Assembly: GCA_947503175.1 (NCBI GenBank)
Contig: CANNCO010000001.1
Span: forward strand, 186,001 to 250,000
Direction: 5' to 3'
DNA length: 64,000 bases
From: an uncultured Paracoccaceae bacterium
GTDB taxonomy: Bacteria; Pseudomonadota; Alphaproteobacteria; Rhodobacterales; Rhodobacteraceae
Notes under the pieces: generated by a model
What the model saw: only the letters and a program-made list of their open reading frames with translations
Told to the model about the DNA's origin: nothing
Databases searched by the model: none
In this document: positions 39,398 through 47,625 of the stretch, one piece after another
How the letters are laid out: each line of letters starts with the position of its first letter
How positions within the stretch are numbered: the stretch's first letter is position 1
Position numbers and translations under genes: made by a program

Positions 39398-40143
39398 GCC
39401 TCCTGACCCTCGACACCCTCACCGTCAGACGCGGCACCTGCCCGGTGGTCGATAGTGTCAGCCTTTCCATCGGCCCGGGCGAATGCGTCGGCCTGATCGG
39501 TCCCAACGGCGCAGGCAAAACCACGCTCCTGCGCGCGGCCCTCGGCCTCTTGCCCTCCACCGGCCATTCTTCTCTGGCCAACCAACCCGCCGCTGCCCGC
39601 GCGCGCGCCGCCGCATGGCTTCCGCAGTCCCGCGAAATCGCGTGGCCGGTTGACGTGGAAACCGTCGTCGCCCTTGGCCGCCTCCCATGGCGCCCCCGGG
39701 GCGCGCCGCTGTCGCCCCACGACGCCCAGGCCGTCTCCGGCGCCCTGTCCCGCATGGGCCTCGCATCCTACCGCACCCGCACCGCGACGCAGCTTTCGGG
39801 CGGTGAACAGGCCCGCGTCCTGATCGCCCGGACCCTTGCGCAGGAAACACCTCTTCTTCTGGCCGACGAACCCATCGCGGGCCTCGACCCGGCCAGCCAG
39901 ATCGCCACGATGCAGGTCTTTGCGGCCCTCGCGCGCGAGGGCCGCAGCGTCGTCACCGCCCTCCACGATCTCGCGCTCGCCGCCCGCTACTGCACCCGGC
40001 TTCTGATGATGCACCAGGGCCGCCTCGTCGCCGACGGCCCGCCGCAACAGGTGCTGAGCGCCGAAAACGCCGCCCGCGTCTTTGGCATCGAAGGCCGGTT
40101 CGACGCCGAAGGCCGCTATCAGGTGCTGGAGGCCGCGTCATGA
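39394..40143 (+). CDS. btuD: ABC transporter ATP-binding protein, predicted cobalamin uptake
   Basis: GLIGPNGAGKTTLLRAALG, LSGGEQARVLIARTLAQETPLLLADEPIAGLD; upstream extension of this frame to 38326 rejected. Confidence 0.92.
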   Translation: MSLLTLDTLTVRRGTCPVVDSVSLSIGPGECVGLIGPNGAGKTTLLRAALGLLPSTGHSSLANQPAAARARAAAWLPQSREIAWPVDVETVVALGRLPWRPRGAPLSPHDAQAVSGALSRMGLASYRTRTATQLSGGEQARVLIARTLAQETPLLLADEPIAGLDPASQIATMQVFAALAREGRSVVTALHDLALAARYCTRLLMMHQGRLVADGPPQQVLSAENAARVFGIEGRFDAEGRYQVLEAAS

Positions 40144-40922
40144 TGGGCCCCGCGCGCATCGTCTGCCTGACCGAGGAAACGGTCGAAACCCTTTATCTGC
40201 TTGGCCAGGATCACCGCATCGTCGGCGTCACCGGCTATGCCGTCCGCCCGCCGCGGGTCCGGCGCGAGAAACCCCGCGTTGGCGCCTTCACCTCCGCCGA
40301 TCTGCCCAAGATCCTCGGTCTCAAACCCGATCTCGTCCTGACCTTCTCCGACCTGCAGGCCGACATCGCCGCTGACCTGATCCGGGCCGGGATCGCGGTC
40401 CATGCCTTCAACCAGCGTTCCGTCGCGGGCATTTTCGACATGATCGAAACGCTGGGCGCGCTCACCGGCGTGCCGGATCGCGCCACCGCCCTGATCGCCG
40501 ATCTCACCGCACGTCTCGACGCGGCCCGTACCGCCATCCCGCCGGACACCCCACGCCCCGGCGTCTACCTCGAAGAATGGGACGATCCGCCCATCTCGGG
40601 TATCGGCTGGGTCTCGGAACTCGTTGAAATCGCCGGCGGGCGCGACGTCTTTGCCGGACACGCCGCCCATCCGGACGCAAAATCCCGCATCCTCGACCCG
40701 ACCGAGGTCATCGCCGCCGCACCGGACGTCATCATCGCGTCATGGTGCGGCAAGAAAGTGCGCCCCGAACGCATTGCCGCCCGCCCGGGCTGGGACAAGA
40801 TCCCCGCTGTGCAAAACGGACGGATCCATGAGATCAAGTCGCCGCTGATTCTGCAGCCCGGGCCGGCCGCACTTACCGACGGGCTGGACGGGATCAGAAC
40901 CGCGCTCTGGGGGGGCAGGTGA
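40140..40922 (+). CDS. btuF: Cobalamin-binding-protein-like (BtuF family), no evident signal peptide
   Basis: RIVCLTEETVETLYLLGQDHRIVGVTGYAVRPP, LVLTFSDLQADIAADLIRAGIAVHAFNQRS; ATGA overlap with btuD. Confidence 0.82.
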   Translation: MMGPARIVCLTEETVETLYLLGQDHRIVGVTGYAVRPPRVRREKPRVGAFTSADLPKILGLKPDLVLTFSDLQADIAADLIRAGIAVHAFNQRSVAGIFDMIETLGALTGVPDRATALIADLTARLDAARTAIPPDTPRPGVYLEEWDDPPISGIGWVSELVEIAGGRDVFAGHAAHPDAKSRILDPTEVIAAAPDVIIASWCGKKVRPERIAARPGWDKIPAVQNGRIHEIKSPLILQPGPAALTDGLDGIRTALWGGR

Positions 40923-41563
40923 TGGAAAAACTGATCGCACAGGTGACCGAGGCCCTGTCCCGCGGCGGACCGGTCCTGTGGATCATCGCCGGTCTGTCGG
41001 TGATCACGCTGGCGCTGATCCTGTGGAAAATCTGGCGTCTGATCTGGATTGGGGTCTGGGGCGGCACCGATACCGACCCCGCAATACAGGCATGGATCGC
41101 GGGCGACTGGGTGGGCGCGCAGACGCTTCTGCGGGGGGCACGCGGCCTCAGGGGCCGGATCGCGCGGGTGGCGATGACGATCCGCCGCGACCCCGCCCTG
41201 ACCGAACCCCATGCGCGCGAGGAAATCACCCGCCTCGCCATGGGCGAATTGCGCGACGCCCGCGAGGGCCTGCGCGCGCTTGACCTGATCGCGACCATCG
41301 CGCCGCTTCTGGGCCTCTTCGGCACCGTTCTGGGCATGATCGAGGCGTTTCAGGCGTTGCAAGGCGCAGGCAGTCAGGCCGATCCCGGCATTCTGGCCGG
41401 CGGGATATGGGAGGCGCTTCTGACAACAGCCGCCGGCATGGGCGTCGCGATCCCGGCGGCCATGGCAAGCGCATGGTTCGAGGGCGTCGTCGACCGGGTA
41501 CAGGCCGAAATGGAAGACACCGCCACCCGCATCTTCACCCGTGGCCCGGAACAGGGGGGCTAG
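40919..41563 (+). CDS. exbB: MotA/TolQ/ExbB proton channel family protein
   Basis: LDLIATIAPLLGLFGTVLGMIEAFQAL, GIWEALLTTAAGMGVAIPAAMA. Confidence 0.9.
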   Translation: MMEKLIAQVTEALSRGGPVLWIIAGLSVITLALILWKIWRLIWIGVWGGTDTDPAIQAWIAGDWVGAQTLLRGARGLRGRIARVAMTIRRDPALTEPHAREEITRLAMGELRDAREGLRALDLIATIAPLLGLFGTVLGMIEAFQALQGAGSQADPGILAGGIWEALLTTAAGMGVAIPAAMASAWFEGVVDRVQAEMEDTATRIFTRGPEQGG

Positions 41564-41567
41564 GGGC

Positions 41568-41954
41568 ATGTTCCAGTTCGCCACCCCGCGCCGGACCGCG
41601 CGGATCAGCCTGACACCGATGATCGACGTGGTGTTCCTGCTGCTGGTCTTTTTCATGCTCGTCGCACGGTTCGGGCTGGATCAGGCCGTACCGTTGCGGC
41701 TTGGCACCGGCAGTGGCGACTGGCAGGGCCCGCCGCGCCTCGTCGATATCGCGCCGGACGGCTTGCGGCTGAACGGTGTCGCGCTTCCGCCGCGCGATCT
41801 GCTTCTGGAACTCGTGGGTCTCACCGAAACCGGCGCCGATACCGTGGTGTTGCGCCCGGTCGACGGGGCAAGCCTCGGGCGTCTGGTCGAGGTGATGGGT
41901 CTCATGGAAGAAGCCGGGTTCACGAACCTCGCCGTGATCGGGGCCCGCCCATGA
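41568..41954 (+). CDS. exbD: ExbD/TolR family protein
   Basis: RISLTPMIDVVFLLLVFFMLV. Confidence 0.88.
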   Translation: MFQFATPRRTARISLTPMIDVVFLLLVFFMLVARFGLDQAVPLRLGTGSGDWQGPPRLVDIAPDGLRLNGVALPPRDLLLELVGLTETGADTVVLRPVDGASLGRLVEVMGLMEEAGFTNLAVIGARP

Positions 41955-42337
41955 GATTTGCGCCCACATCGCCCAAACCGCGCCCGCGCGAGGCCATCGT
42001 GCCGATGATCAACGTGGTTTTCCTGCTGCTGATCTTCTTCCTCATGACCGCCAGCATCGGCGCCCGCCCGCCCTTCGACCTTGCCTTGCCCGAAGGGACG
42101 GGCGACGCACAGGCCGACGCGCCCGATGTTCTTTTCATCGCCGCTGACGGCACGCTGGCGTTTGGAGCCGCGCGCGGAGAAGCCGCCGTTGATGCGATAG
42201 CTGCGATGGCCGGTGACGGCGGTGTCCTCGACATCCGCGCTGACCGGAGCGTGCCTGCTGCGGTTCTGGCGGGCCTTTTGCCCCGTCTTGCCGAAATCGG
42301 CATCGCCGAAACCCGCCTTGTGACGGTGCGCGAATGA
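41951..42337 (+). CDS. exbD: ExbD/TolR family protein (second copy)
   Basis: AIVPMINVVFLLLIFFLMTASI. Confidence 0.88.
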   Translation: MRFAPTSPKPRPREAIVPMINVVFLLLIFFLMTASIGARPPFDLALPEGTGDAQADAPDVLFIAADGTLAFGAARGEAAVDAIAAMAGDGGVLDIRADRSVPAAVLAGLLPRLAEIGIAETRLVTVRE

Positions 42338-43248
42338 CCCGGGGCTGGATCGAAGTCTGTGTTTTCACCTGCCTCGCCGCGGCGGTCCATGCGGCGGTGA
42401 TCGTCGGGGTGGCGGGACCCCGGGGGGTGCCCGAAGGGGCAGGGGCGTCCGGGGATGCGGTCCTGTCGCTCGCCGCCGTTCCACCGGCGCTGGCGGCGCG
42501 GGTGAAAAGCTGGACGCAGTCGCCCGAGGTGATGCAGTCCGATCTCCCGCAACCCGTCGCGCCGCAGATTGCCGCGCTATCCGGTGACGTGCCCGGTGGC
42601 CCCGATGCACGCCCGGTGCCCGTCGACACCCCCGCACAACCCATGGCAGACGCCGCGCTTCCCGATATGACCTTGCCGGTTCCCGAGATCCCTGCCGAGC
42701 CGTTGACCGTCGCCCGTGCCGCGCCGCAGGCCCCCAGTTCCCCGGCACCGCCCGGCACCCGGCCCGAACCGCGTCCGGCACAGGTGACCGCCGCCCGCGT
42801 CATGCCGACAGTGACACGCCCGATCACGCCGGATGCGGATGCCTCTCCCGCGATTGCTCCGACGCCGCCGCCCCGCGCGGCGCAGCGCGCCGCCGGTCAG
42901 GGGGCGATGGCCAGCCGAGGCAATGACGTTGCGGCCCAAAGCACTACCGCCCGTACCGCGCCCTCCGCTTCGGCCATTGCCACATGGGGCGCAGATATCC
43001 GGGGCAGGATCGAAGCCCGCAAAACACTGCCGGCCGGACGCTGGACGCCGGGGCGTGCCATGCTGCGGATCACCGTTGGCCGGGACGGGCGGCTGCGGGC
43101 GGCGGCGATCCTGCAATCGTCGGGCGACCCCCGGCTCGACCGGGCCGCCCTTGCGGCGGTGACGCGCGCAGGCCGCCTGCCAAGGGCGCCGGACGGGTTT
43201 GAGAGCGATGCGATGCGGTTCGATCTTCCGATCAGTTTCACCCGCTAG
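42334..43248 (+). CDS. tonB: TonB-family energy transducer
   Basis: N-terminal TM, Pro/Ala-rich linker, C-terminal GRDGRLRAAAILQSSGDPRLDRAALAAVTRAGRLPRAP. Confidence 0.85.
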   Translation: MTRGWIEVCVFTCLAAAVHAAVIVGVAGPRGVPEGAGASGDAVLSLAAVPPALAARVKSWTQSPEVMQSDLPQPVAPQIAALSGDVPGGPDARPVPVDTPAQPMADAALPDMTLPVPEIPAEPLTVARAAPQAPSSPAPPGTRPEPRPAQVTAARVMPTVTRPITPDADASPAIAPTPPPRAAQRAAGQGAMASRGNDVAAQSTTARTAPSASAIATWGADIRGRIEARKTLPAGRWTPGRAMLRITVGRDGRLRAAAILQSSGDPRLDRAALAAVTRAGRLPRAPDGFESDAMRFDLPISFTR

Positions 43249-43260
43249 CCGCAACCGGGT

Positions 43261-43308
43261 TTGCGCATGCGATACACATGGTATGCGCATGGTTTCCGCA
43301 TGATGCGT
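43261..43308 (-). repeat. Element copy B, inverted relative to copy A at 15831
   Basis: Reverse complement acgcatcatgcggaaaccatgcgcataccatgtgtatcgcatgcgcaa; 40/48 identity to copy A, 25/26 in the first 26 nt. Confidence 0.8.
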
Positions 43309-43447
43309 GCGCTCCGTTAACGGGCGCGGATATTGCCGTGCCGCAAGGTCCGTTCTCGATTCCACTTCAGGTTAAACGGAATATTCATCCAGCCCCCCCA
43401 TGGTGCGGCCGTTCGATACGGATCGGGCAGATTGGGCCGGGGCTGCG

Positions 43448-45481
43448 ATGTGGTTGCTTAACAACCTGAAAATAGGCGTCAAACTGCCGCTTGTGATGGT
43501 GCTGATCGGCGTCCTTTCCCTCTATCTTGCCGAGCTCATCGCGTCGGCCCATACGCGCGAAAGCGTTCTTCAGTCCGGGCAGGACCGGTTGATGGCCGTC
43601 GCCGAAAGCCGAACGGCAGAGATGCGAAGCAAACTTCGCTCTGTCCGCACCGACCTGCGTGCAAAATTCTCGAACCCCGTCGTGCTCGAAGCCGCGCGCG
43701 CATTTGTCAGCGCGTTCCAGCTTTACGGCCCGGACGCGGCAGAGGATTTATGGCGCATCTACGTGACCGATAACGACAACCCCGTGAACCTGCGTATGCG
43801 CCTCGTCAATCCCGGCGATGGGTCAAGCTATACGTTGGTCCATCGCAGGTACCATCCTTTCTTTGCGGCGCATACGAGTTCGCAGGATTATTCAGATATT
43901 TACATTATTTCGCCAGAGGGCCGGGTCGTCTACTCCGTCACGAAGAAAGACAACTTTCTCAGAGCGATCGGATCCGAAACCGCGCCGGATTCGCGGGTTG
44001 CGGATCTCTATCGTGCGACCATGAGCAGGCAGCGCGGCGGCACCGACATGATGGCAGATTTCGCGGAGGACGCCCATGGTTCATCGGCTCTGTTCTCGAT
44101 CCCGATCCAGAGCCCCCAGGGCACGATCGAGGCGGTACTGATCATCCGGTTCTCGACGCTGACCCTGACCCAGATCATGCAGCGTCCAGCCGGTCTTGGC
44201 GACACTGGCGAGGTCTTTCTTCTTGGCGAGGATCGCCAGCTCCGTACAAAGCTGCGCGGGGCCGCTCCCGCGGTCCTGCAGACCGGCGGGCGCGATACGC
44301 TGGCGGTGTCCGAGGCGTTCTCGAACCGTGGCGGCGTCCTGCGCCACGAAGACGCAGAGGGCAGAGGTGTGGTGACCGCCTTCGTTCCGATTTCGTTTCA
44401 AGGGTATCGGTATGCCGTGTTCGCACAGCAGTCAGAGGCCGAAATCCTGACCGCGGCGCAACAGCTTCGGGAAGGCATGATGCGTGACGGGATCGTGGCG
44501 CTTTATCTTGTGTCCATTCTCGGTCTCATCCTCGCCCGATCCATGTCGGTCCCCCTGACCCGGGTCGGAGATGTCATGAAACGCGTGGCGCTGCGGGATT
44601 TCGACGGGGCAATTCCCGATCGCACGCGACGCGACGAAATCGGGGGTATCGCGCGTCAACTCGACGCGTTTCGTGCCTCGCTCGCGGAATCCGACGAACT
44701 CGAACGCGAAAACGCGTTCAAGGGCGCGGCGTTTCAAGCCACATCGGCGGCGCTGATGCTGGTGGACCAGAACCTGACAATTATCTATGTAAATCAAAGT
44801 CTTATAAACATCATGAAAGACAATAGAATCGCTATTGACCGACAGGTGCCCGATTTTCGTCCGGATGCGTTGCCGGGCCGAAACGTCACATCCCTTTTTC
44901 CCGGTGCACTTCGGGTGAAATCGCAAGATGGCATCGCCTCCCATTTCCGCGAGGAAATCAGGCTGGGCCAGCGCCACATGAACATCGGGATGGGCCCCGT
45001 TCTGGGCGCCGATGGTGAAGTTCTTGGATATGTCATCGAATGGGAAGACGGAACACAGGCGCAATTGAACAAGGTGGTTCTGGATACAATCGACGGACAT
45101 ATGCCGATTGCCGGTTTCTCGGCCGACGGGCGCCTGATCGATGCGAATGCCCAGTTCGAGGGCTGGCTGGGTGTCAATAAGACCGAATTGCTCGGCCGGA
45201 GCTGGGACTGGCTTTTCGTGCATGACGATGACGGCATTGGTGCCGAGGCGCACCCCAACGACCCCGTTTGGTCGGATGTCGCCAGCTCCGACGGTGAGTT
45301 CGGTCATTTGTTTGAAGTCCGTCCCACGATCGGCGATGGCGCGAAGATGCCTGTCTGCGTCAATGCGGTACGGGATTTCAGTGGTTTACTCCAGCGGTAT
45401 GTCCTGCTCGCACCCGGCTCCGTTTTTCATGGGTTCGACCGCCTCACCGGTCCGGCGTCGTTGGCCGCATGTCCGCAATGA
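43448..45481 (+). CDS. Chemoreceptor-like membrane sensor (periplasmic sensor-HAMP-PAS-PAS) lacking MA signalling domain
   Basis: TM1 + large extracytoplasmic region + TM2, HAMP (RSMSVPLTRVGDVMKRVALRDFDGAIPDRTRRDEIGGIARQLDAFR), two PAS-like regions (ALMLVDQNLTIIYVNQSL; IAGFSADGRLIDANAQFEGWLG); no MA hairpin; stop overlaps cheB start. Confidence 0.82.
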   Translation: MWLLNNLKIGVKLPLVMVLIGVLSLYLAELIASAHTRESVLQSGQDRLMAVAESRTAEMRSKLRSVRTDLRAKFSNPVVLEAARAFVSAFQLYGPDAAEDLWRIYVTDNDNPVNLRMRLVNPGDGSSYTLVHRRYHPFFAAHTSSQDYSDIYIISPEGRVVYSVTKKDNFLRAIGSETAPDSRVADLYRATMSRQRGGTDMMADFAEDAHGSSALFSIPIQSPQGTIEAVLIIRFSTLTLTQIMQRPAGLGDTGEVFLLGEDRQLRTKLRGAAPAVLQTGGRDTLAVSEAFSNRGGVLRHEDAEGRGVVTAFVPISFQGYRYAVFAQQSEAEILTAAQQLREGMMRDGIVALYLVSILGLILARSMSVPLTRVGDVMKRVALRDFDGAIPDRTRRDEIGGIARQLDAFRASLAESDELERENAFKGAAFQATSAALMLVDQNLTIIYVNQSLINIMKDNRIAIDRQVPDFRPDALPGRNVTSLFPGALRVKSQDGIASHFREEIRLGQRHMNIGMGPVLGADGEVLGYVIEWEDGTQAQLNKVVLDTIDGHMPIAGFSADGRLIDANAQFEGWLGVNKTELLGRSWDWLFVHDDDGIGAEAHPNDPVWSDVASSDGEFGHLFEVRPTIGDGAKMPVCVNAVRDFSGLLQRYVLLAPGSVFHGFDRLTGPASLAACPQ

Positions 45482-46563
45482 GCGATATACCGACAGCCGT
45501 CAGTCAGACGCCGCGCAAGGTAGTGATCGTCGACGACACAAGGACAATCCGCGCTCTTTTGCGCGCAACGATAGACGCCGATCCGCGACTGACCGTCGTC
45601 GGAGAGGCCGCCGATCCTTTTGAAGCGCGTGAGATGATCAAACGGACCTCCCCCGATGTCATCACGCTTGACGTCGAGATGCCAAGAATGAACGGGCTCG
45701 ACTTTCTTGAACGTCTAATGCGGCTGCGTCCGATGCCGGTGGTCATGGTGTCGAACAGAACCAAGGAGAGAAGCGCAGATGCCGTGCGCGCCCTGTCGAT
45801 CGGCGCCATCGACTGTGTGGATGTCGCGCGCCTTCAGGCAGACGACGCCCAGCGCGCCCGGCTGACCGAGGCGCTGTTCTGTGCGGCTTCGGCGATCGTG
45901 CGCCACCGGCCCGCGGCCGGCACGGGTTCTCCCGCGCCCGCCGTTGCGGTGCCCGAGTTCCGATGGAACGGGCGGATGGTCGTCATCGGCAGTTCGACCG
46001 GCGGCGTCGAGGCGCTCGATCGGGTCTTGTCCCGGTTTCCCGCGAACTGCCCGCCCACTCTCATCGCGCAGCATATGCCCGAGGCGTTCCTGCGCAGCTT
46101 TGCACAAAGACTGAATGATGCGACTCGGCCGAATGTGCGGCTTGCCAGGGAAGGCGACCTACCCGCACAGGGAGAGGTGCTGATTGCGCCTGGCGGTGAT
46201 CATCACATGGTGTTGACCGGGCGCAACCTCGACCGGGTCGCGTTTCGCCCCGCAACCGGAAGCGAACTCTATGTACCATCGGTCGACATGTTGTTCGCCT
46301 CGGTCATTCCCGCCGCGCCAAAGATTCTGGCGGTCGTCCTGACGGGGATGGGGCGCGATGGGTCAAGGGACCTGCAGGCGCTGAGCGCCGGTGGAGCCAT
46401 CCTGCTCGCGCAAAGCGGTGAAACATGTGTCGTCGATGGAATGCCGCGGGCAGCCCGTGCGACCGGGGCGGTTGATCGGAACATCGCCCTCGATTCCATG
46501 GGCGACGAGATACTGGCGGTCTGCTCGAACAAGCGATCAGCCTCGACATTGCGCCAGGGATGA
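45478..46563 (+). CDS. cheB: Chemotaxis methylesterase CheB (receiver + methylesterase)
   Basis: VVIVDDTRTIRALL, DVITLDVEMPRMNGLDFLERLM, VIGSSTGGVEAL, IAQHMPEAFLRSFAQRLN, VLTGMGRDGSRDL. Confidence 0.94.
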   Translation: MSDIPTAVSQTPRKVVIVDDTRTIRALLRATIDADPRLTVVGEAADPFEAREMIKRTSPDVITLDVEMPRMNGLDFLERLMRLRPMPVVMVSNRTKERSADAVRALSIGAIDCVDVARLQADDAQRARLTEALFCAASAIVRHRPAAGTGSPAPAVAVPEFRWNGRMVVIGSSTGGVEALDRVLSRFPANCPPTLIAQHMPEAFLRSFAQRLNDATRPNVRLAREGDLPAQGEVLIAPGGDHHMVLTGRNLDRVAFRPATGSELYVPSVDMLFASVIPAAPKILAVVLTGMGRDGSRDLQALSAGGAILLAQSGETCVVDGMPRAARATGAVDRNIALDSMGDEILAVCSNKRSASTLRQG

Positions 46564-46573
46564 AAGGGCGGAC

Positions 46574-47077
46574 ATGCGACGTTACATAGCGCAGGGCGAG
46601 CAGGCTATCGGTCATGAACCAGACGACGTTATCACGACGATTCTGGGGTCCTGCGTGGCCGTGTGCCTTCGAGATCCGGTGATCGGTATCGGCGGGATGA
46701 ACCACATTCTGGTACCTTCGGTAGTGATGTCGGATCTGGGTGCGCGCGGGGCGGGTGCCTGTGCGATGGAAACCCTGATCAACACGCTGCTCAAGAAAGG
46801 CGCTCAGAAGACGCGGCTGGAGGCAAAGGTCTTCGGCGGCGCTTCGATCATCGCCGGTCTATCGGATGTGGGATTGAGAAATTCGGAGTTCGTGTTTGAG
46901 TATCTGCAGGTCGAAGGCATCTCCTGCCTGTCCCAAAGCGTTGGCGGGACAATGGCGCGCCAGGTCCGCTTCTGGCCGCATTCCGGGCGGGTGAAGCAAA
47001 GGTTCGTTCGTAACGAAGATGCTCCGATCGTGAAACCCGAGACCGTGCAGCCGACCAACGACCTGGAGTTGCTATGA
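46574..47077 (+). CDS. cheD: Chemoreceptor glutamine deamidase CheD
   Basis: TTILGSCVAVCLRDPVIGIGGMNHILVP, KVFGGASII. Confidence 0.92.
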   Translation: MRRYIAQGEQAIGHEPDDVITTILGSCVAVCLRDPVIGIGGMNHILVPSVVMSDLGARGAGACAMETLINTLLKKGAQKTRLEAKVFGGASIIAGLSDVGLRNSEFVFEYLQVEGISCLSQSVGGTMARQVRFWPHSGRVKQRFVRNEDAPIVKPETVQPTNDLELL

Positions 47078-47286
47078 TCGGCCCACATCCCGGCCGACGT
47101 CCCGATCTGCACCCAACTCTCTGAACGAAGACCAAAGGCGCATCTCGGCCCCCGGGCCTGCGACTTTGGCAGTCCCGCGCCAGATCCGTCTCCTGTGCTG
47201 TTCGTCCCGGGGCGGGAGGACAGAATAATCGGGGCCTTGTCAGGCGTTAATGGGAAGCTTTGGCAGTTTTCGAGCGGGCTCAGGTC

Positions 47287-47625
47287 TCAACGTTTCATTA
47301 ACCTGTCAGTCAGGCTCTGGAGCCGCAGAGCACCGCGGATGTCGCTCGCAGGGATGGAGTTGCCCTGAAGATGTATACCTATGGTGCTGGAAACCGCGCC
47401 AAGATCCGTGAGGATCTGCGTGACTCGGTCGATTTCCTGCAGTTGCTGCACCGATGCGCTGTCGGGGCGGATGCTGCCATCCGAGAGCTGACGACCGAGG
47501 ATGGCCTGGATACGCTCCATGACCGCTGCCATCTCGGCGCATTCCTCGGCAACTCCGATCAACAGATCGCCCGCGTCGACTGTCGTTTCGACTGTCTGCT
47601 CGACAGCGTGGCCCGGACCGGTCAC
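47287..47625 (-). CDS. Small helical chemotaxis-locus protein with CheZ-like DxxxQ motif; function unassigned
   Basis: 112 aa, predicted helical; VQQLQEIDRVTQILTDLG (D66xxxQ70); overlaps upstream cheY stop. Confidence 0.7.
   Translation of the reverse strand: MTGPGHAVEQTVETTVDAGDLLIGVAEECAEMAAVMERIQAILGRQLSDGSIRPDSASVQQLQEIDRVTQILTDLGAVSSTIGIHLQGNSIPASDIRGALRLQSLTDRLMKR

Noticed and set aside
43448-45560. Frameshift explanation for the missing MA domain of the chemoreceptor-like gene
   Set aside because: The stop overlaps the cheB start directly, and cheB follows at once; there is no leftover MA coding sequence in any frame.
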